Shown here piece by piece: positions 5,579-8,387 of a stretch of 8,387 nucleotides of DNA (positions are counted from its first letter, which is position 1; the number at the start of each line of letters is the position of its first letter). The notes below the pieces were generated by a model. The model was not told the DNA's origin. It worked only from the letters and a program-made list of their open reading frames with translations, and searched no databases. The stretch is from positions 1-8,387 of the forward strand of contig JAEUJR010000278.1 of assembly GCA_016793585.1 (NCBI GenBank). Direction: 5' to 3'. Made by a program: the position numbers and the translations under genes. The stretch comes from Archangium sp. Its GTDB lineage: Bacteria; Myxococcota; Myxococcia; Myxococcales; Myxococcaceae.

Positions 5579-7045
5579 TCAGCGAATCGACGCCTCGTAG
5601 ATCTCCTTCACCAGCTTGGGGTCGACGAACGGGTTGCGCTCGTTCTTGCCGGTGAACGCCGCCTCGGTCTGCGGGCGCCAGAGGAAGTCGGGGCTGGCGC
5701 TGGTCGGGTCCCAGCCGCCGTTCACGAACTTGCCGTTCTTCTCCTCCATCCAATACCGGTAGTTCTCGGTGCCGCCGCCACCGCCGAGCGAGACGGTGCG
5801 CTCGACCCACGTGATCTTCCCGTCGGTGGCCGGGCCGTTGAAGCCCTTCTTCAGCATCTCGTCGTTCGCCCACGACGGCTTGAGGCCGTCTTTGTAGAGC
5901 GTGTCGTCGGCCTTGTAGAAGTTGTAGTTCCACACGTGCTCGCCCGAGTCCTTGTCCATGACGGCGGGGCGGCCCGAGTCGAGCCACGCCGAGATGGTCT
6001 CGTGCATCAGCACCGGGTCATCGCGCTTGTCTTCGCGGGCGACGTAGTTGAGCTCCGACTTCTTGAACGTCTTCTCGGTGCCGTCGAGCAGGCGAATCTT
6101 CACCTCGTCGGGAAGCGCGGTGCTGTTGATCGTCCAGTCCTGCTGGCCGCGCGTGGCGAACTCGAGCTCGGTGACGAGCGTGCCGCGAATCTGCTGGCCG
6201 TTCTTGAGCGCGACCACGTCAGCGTTCGCGTCGTAGCGGTTGCCGATGAAGTCAGACCCGCCGCCCTGGCTGTCGGCGAGCACCGTGAGCAGGCCCTTGA
6301 TGTCCTGTGTGGTGAAGGTGACGCCGTTGAGCACCACGTCGTGCTTGGGCTCCTCGAAGAGAATGCCGGCGCGCGCGACCTTGTCGCAGCTGCCCCACCA
6401 GCCCACGCTCATCGAGCCGTCGGTCTTGCCGTCTTTGCCGAACTGGCCGTTGCCGTCGATGAAGTCCCACGCGACGTCAGCATCGATCTTGCCGTTGTTG
6501 TTGAAGTCGACGCCCGTCGTTCGCTCGGCGTCCTTCTCGCTCAGCGACGAGTTGGGGATGTAGTGGCCCGACTCCTTGTTGATGAGCCAGTTGAGCGCAG
6601 GCTTGAGCTCGAAGTTGCGGGCGCCTTCACCCTGGCCGCGCGCCTTGAGCAACGAGTCGAACTTCGCGAGCGGGCCTTCCTTCGCCCACAGGTTCGACGA
6701 GGCCGAGCCGTCGCTGTTGCCGCCGTAGCCGGCCATGGGCCAGTACGTCGTCGTCCACGGCTTGCGGGTCGCCTCGTGCGTCACCTTCACCGGCTGATTC
6801 GTCGGCGCGGGAGGAGGCGGCGGCGGCTGCGGCGAGCTGCCCAGCAGCCGCGAGAACTCGGCCTTCGCCGCGACCGTGAACTTCGACCCGTGCGTCTGCA
6901 GAATCGCCGCGAGCTCGGCCTTCTCTTGAGCGTCGATGGTGTTGCCGTCTTTCGCCGCGGTGAACAGCTTGCGAACTTCGTCGCGCGTGATGCTGTTGTT
7001 CCGAAGGGCCGTGTTCAGCGAGCTGCGAATGCCGTCGATGCTCAT
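5579..7045 (-). CDS. Transglutaminase-elicitor-like protein with Pro linker and calcium-type loop
   Basis: A 488-residue protein that I tentatively place in the transglutaminase elicitor family, known from Phytophthora GP42 and some bacteria; these enzymes cross-link or deamidate protein glutamines. Residues 1-69 form a helical, degenerate EF-hand-like domain (ITRDEV at 19-24, DGNTIDAQEKAEL at 33-45). A linker with six consecutive prolines follows (74-79). The catalytic region starts at YWPMAGYGGN (101-110). Asp180-Phe-Asn-Asn-Asn-Gly-Lys-Ile-Asp188 is a calcium-loop-type sequence. The probable nucleophile is Cys220 in GWWGSCDKVA. NGVTFTTQDIKGLLT (240-254) and DFIGNRYD (265-272) fit the family as I remember it. 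His348 and Asp364 would complete a Cys-His-Asp triad, followed by HVWNYNFY (370-377). No signal peptide or transmembrane segment is visible, so the export route is unclear. ATG 7045 has GGAG five bases upstream, and a good terminator follows the stop. A papain-like peptidase is the main alternative. Confidence 0.6.
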   Translation of the reverse strand: MSIDGIRSSLNTALRNNSITRDEVRKLFTAAKDGNTIDAQEKAELAAILQTHGSKFTVAAKAEFSRLLGSSPQPPPPPPAPTNQPVKVTHEATRKPWTTTYWPMAGYGGNSDGSASSNLWAKEGPLAKFDSLLKARGQGEGARNFELKPALNWLINKESGHYIPNSSLSEKDAERTTGVDFNNNGKIDADVAWDFIDGNGQFGKDGKTDGSMSVGWWGSCDKVARAGILFEEPKHDVVLNGVTFTTQDIKGLLTVLADSQGGGSDFIGNRYDANADVVALKNGQQIRGTLVTELEFATRGQQDWTINSTALPDEVKIRLLDGTEKTFKKSELNYVAREDKRDDPVLMHETISAWLDSGRPAVMDKDSGEHVWNYNFYKADDTLYKDGLKPSWANDEMLKKGFNGPATDGKITWVERTVSLGGGGGTENYRYWMEEKNGKFVNGGWDPTSASPDFLWRPQTEAAFTGKNERNPFVDPKLVKEIYEASIR

Positions 7046-7187
7046 GAAGTCTCCGTGGAGGGGCAGGTGCGACTTTGCCTACATTGTCGGATTGGGCGGG
7101 GCGAAGTTTCTCATGATCTCAGTACCATTGGGATTTCTCCCGAAGGACCCTCGTGATTCTGGGCGGTTCCGCTGGTAAAAACGCCGC
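7046..7187. promoter_or_regulatory. Divergent spacer between the transglutaminase-like and ADP-ribosylglycohydrolase-like genes
   Basis: This 142-base spacer must carry promoters for both flanking genes, unless the plus-strand gene is transcribed otherwise. The only site I can support is the minus-strand ribosome binding site (GGAG, complement of 7051-7054), five bases before the ATG at 7045. The segment is less GC-rich than the genes around it between about 7075 and 7140. I find no convincing pair of promoter boxes and no inverted repeat longer than six bases. Confidence 0.45.
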
Positions 7188-8315
7188 GTGCCGCCCCCGA
7201 AAAAGCCGCTGAAGAAGTCTCAGCTGCCGACCGTGGCTGACGACAGCACGCGTTTGAACCGCAGCCGAGGCGCGCTGCTGGGGCTCGCGGTCGGTGAGGC
7301 GATGGGCATTCCGAACGAGCTCAAGAACCTCAACGCGCCCGACTTTCCCGCGTTCGCCGAGTACCCGGTGATGGAGCCGATGGGCGGCGGCCGCTTCGAG
7401 CTCAAGCGCGGGCAGACGTCGTGGGGCACGCAGATGGCGGTCGCGCTCGCGACGGTGCTGCGAAAGAAGCACGTCTACGAGCTCAAAGAGGTCGCGAAGG
7501 CGTACCTCGCGTGGATGCCGTCGGCCTTCGACCTGCCCGACACCTTCAAGGCGACGGCCGATCAGATCCTCGACGGGCGCATGCTCGACACGCTCGGCCT
7601 GCGGGTGTGGCTCGAGCACGGGCAGACGCCGCGCAACAACATGGCGCTCGCGCGCACCGGCGTGCTCGGCGTCTTCTTTCAGCAACCCAAACACCGCGAC
7701 GCCCGCCTGCGCGCGACGCTCGACGACACCGCGCTGACGAACTTCGCGCCGATTTGTCAGATCGCCTCGGTCACGGTGAACGCGGTGATCGCAGCGGCGA
7801 TCATGGCGCAGGGCGAGCGCATCGACCCGAAGGAGATCGTGAAGGTCGCCGAGACCGAGCTCTCGTACGCCGCGGCGACGCTGGGCCGGGAGCAGCCCGA
7901 CTGGGTGCAGAAGATCAAGGAGGCCGCCGACACGCTCCGCGAAGACCTGAAGATCGCGCAAGACCCCGACCCGCAGCTCTACGGCCCCGAGCTGTCGCTC
8001 TTCTTGAACCCGACCCAGGTGCGCCTCGCGTTTCGCCTCGCCTTCTGGGAGGTGCTGCACGCGCAGTCGTTCGAAGAGGGCGTGCGCGACGCGGCGAATC
8101 GCGGTGGAGACGCCGACACGAACGCGGCCGTCGTCGGCGTCATGCTGGGCGCGATCTTCGGCGAGCGCGCGATTCCCAACGAGTGGGCCGAGCGGGTGCT
8201 CGAGGCGCTGGGCCCGGTGAACGACTCGACGTTGTGGTCGGTGTACCACCCGCGCTTCCTGCTCAACCTCGCGGGCGTCTCTCCCGACGACGCGCCACCC
8301 GAACCCGAGTGGTGA
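7188..8315 (+). CDS. Divergent ADP-ribosylglycohydrolase-family protein, N-terminal metal ligands lost
   Basis: A 375-residue protein of the ADP-ribosylglycohydrolase (DraG/ARH) family, all-helical enzymes that remove ADP-ribose from proteins or related molecules using two magnesium ions. Visible marks are SRGALLGLAVGEAMGIPNE (26-44, equivalent to the family's G-x-x-x-GDAxG), NNMALARTGVLGVFF and the C-terminal GGDADTNAAVVGVMLGAIFG (306-325), with metal ligands Asp308 and Asp310 and Thr311. The N-terminal metal motif, normally T-D-D-T-x-M, reads Ser78-Trp79-Gly80-Thr81-Gln82-Met83, so both aspartates are replaced. Gly-Asp-Ala is also changed to Gly-Glu-Ala (36-38). Catalysis is therefore doubtful, or uses one metal or another ligand set. 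A positively charged, Pro/Lys-rich start (PPPKKPLKKS) precedes the domain. GTG 7188 is the first possible start, because an in-frame TAA lies at 7176-7178; no ribosome binding site is visible. Its stop directly abuts that of the convergent stress protein. Family is fairly sure, activity is not. Confidence 0.82.
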   Translation: MPPPKKPLKKSQLPTVADDSTRLNRSRGALLGLAVGEAMGIPNELKNLNAPDFPAFAEYPVMEPMGGGRFELKRGQTSWGTQMAVALATVLRKKHVYELKEVAKAYLAWMPSAFDLPDTFKATADQILDGRMLDTLGLRVWLEHGQTPRNNMALARTGVLGVFFQQPKHRDARLRATLDDTALTNFAPICQIASVTVNAVIAAAIMAQGERIDPKEIVKVAETELSYAAATLGREQPDWVQKIKEAADTLREDLKIAQDPDPQLYGPELSLFLNPTQVRLAFRLAFWEVLHAQSFEEGVRDAANRGGDADTNAAVVGVMLGAIFGERAIPNEWAERVLEALGPVNDSTLWSVYHPRFLLNLAGVSPDDAPPEPEW

Positions 8316-8387
8316 TCAGCGGACGATCAGCACCGGCTTCGAGCAGATGTGCATGAGGCGATCGGCGTTGCTGCCGAGCAGCACGCG
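8316..8387 (-). CDS. Universal stress protein, C-terminal end only
   Basis: The last 23 codons of a minus-strand gene cut by the right edge read RVLLGSNADRLMHICSKPVLIVR and then stop (TGA, complement of 8316-8318). This matches the C-terminal end of the UspA family. There the G-S-x-A/S segment belongs to the ATP-binding G-2x-G-9x-G-S/T motif, and the protein ends in a P-V-L-V-V/I-R strand. Usp proteins are small cytoplasmic nucleotide-binding proteins linked to stress survival. Only the tail is visible, so domain number and length are unknown. Confidence 0.75.
   Translation of the reverse strand, partial: RVLLGSNADRLMHICSKPVLIVR

Noticed and set aside
7130..7141. Short inverted repeat GGGA-N4-TCCC in the divergent spacer
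   Set aside because: Four-base arms are expected by chance and no partner site or promoter box gives it context.
5480..7156. A 558-codon open frame on the plus strand opposite the transglutaminase-like gene
   Set aside because: It is the complement of a convincing minus-strand gene that has a ribosome binding site and a terminator. The translation is Arg/Val/Leu-rich, without recognisable motifs, as expected for an antisense shadow in GC-rich DNA.
7119..8249. A 376-codon minus-strand open frame opposite the ADP-ribosylglycohydrolase-like gene
   Set aside because: It is low-complexity Arg/Val/His-rich sequence without family features; the plus-strand frame carries conserved motifs.

Overview
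The window looks like chromosomal DNA from a high-GC Gram-negative bacterium, most likely a myxobacterium or close relative (Myxococcota). This rests on the strong G/C preference at third codon positions, the GTG starts, the gene types, and a calcium-loop plus proline-linker enzyme of a style I associate with that group. It is an inference; there is no rRNA or other taxonomic marker. I see no tRNA, CRISPR array, insertion sequence or phage gene. The window is gene-dense, and no gap between genes exceeds about 145 bases.

Layout. (1) Bases 1-60 may hold the 5' end of a minus-strand gene cut by the window edge. (2) Bases 134-2877 form a tight plus-strand operon: a stand-alone cyclic-nucleotide-binding protein, an AI-2E/PerM-family multispanning membrane protein whose GTG start overlaps the previous stop (GTGA), and a calcineurin-like metallophosphoesterase 9 bases further on. 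(3) Bases 2893-5001 hold a divergent pair: an aldo/keto reductase (minus) and a LysR-type regulator (plus). The 96-base spacer carries two overlapping inverted repeats, a likely operator. (4) Bases 5140-5541 hold a solitary GspG-like major pseudopilin. (5) Bases 5579-7045 (minus) encode a 488-residue protein resembling the transglutaminase elicitor family, with a proline-rich linker and a calcium-binding-type loop. A hairpin with a U-tract on its minus-strand side separates it from the convergent pseudopilin gene. (6) Bases 7188-8315 (plus) encode a divergent ADP-ribosylglycohydrolase-family protein that keeps the C-terminal metal motif but has lost the N-terminal Asp pair. (7) Bases 8316-8387 (minus) hold the C-terminal end of a universal stress protein, whose stop codon abuts the preceding one.

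How the genes may work together. The first three genes look like one translation unit linking a nucleotide-sensing domain, a transporter-like membrane protein and a phosphoesterase. The reductase and LysR regulator form a classic divergent regulator/target pair. The two most unusual proteins are the transglutaminase-like enzyme and the ADP-ribosylglycohydrolase relative; they are divergently transcribed from a shared 142-base region. A functional link between them is speculative. Family assignments come from motifs read by eye; no database search was possible.
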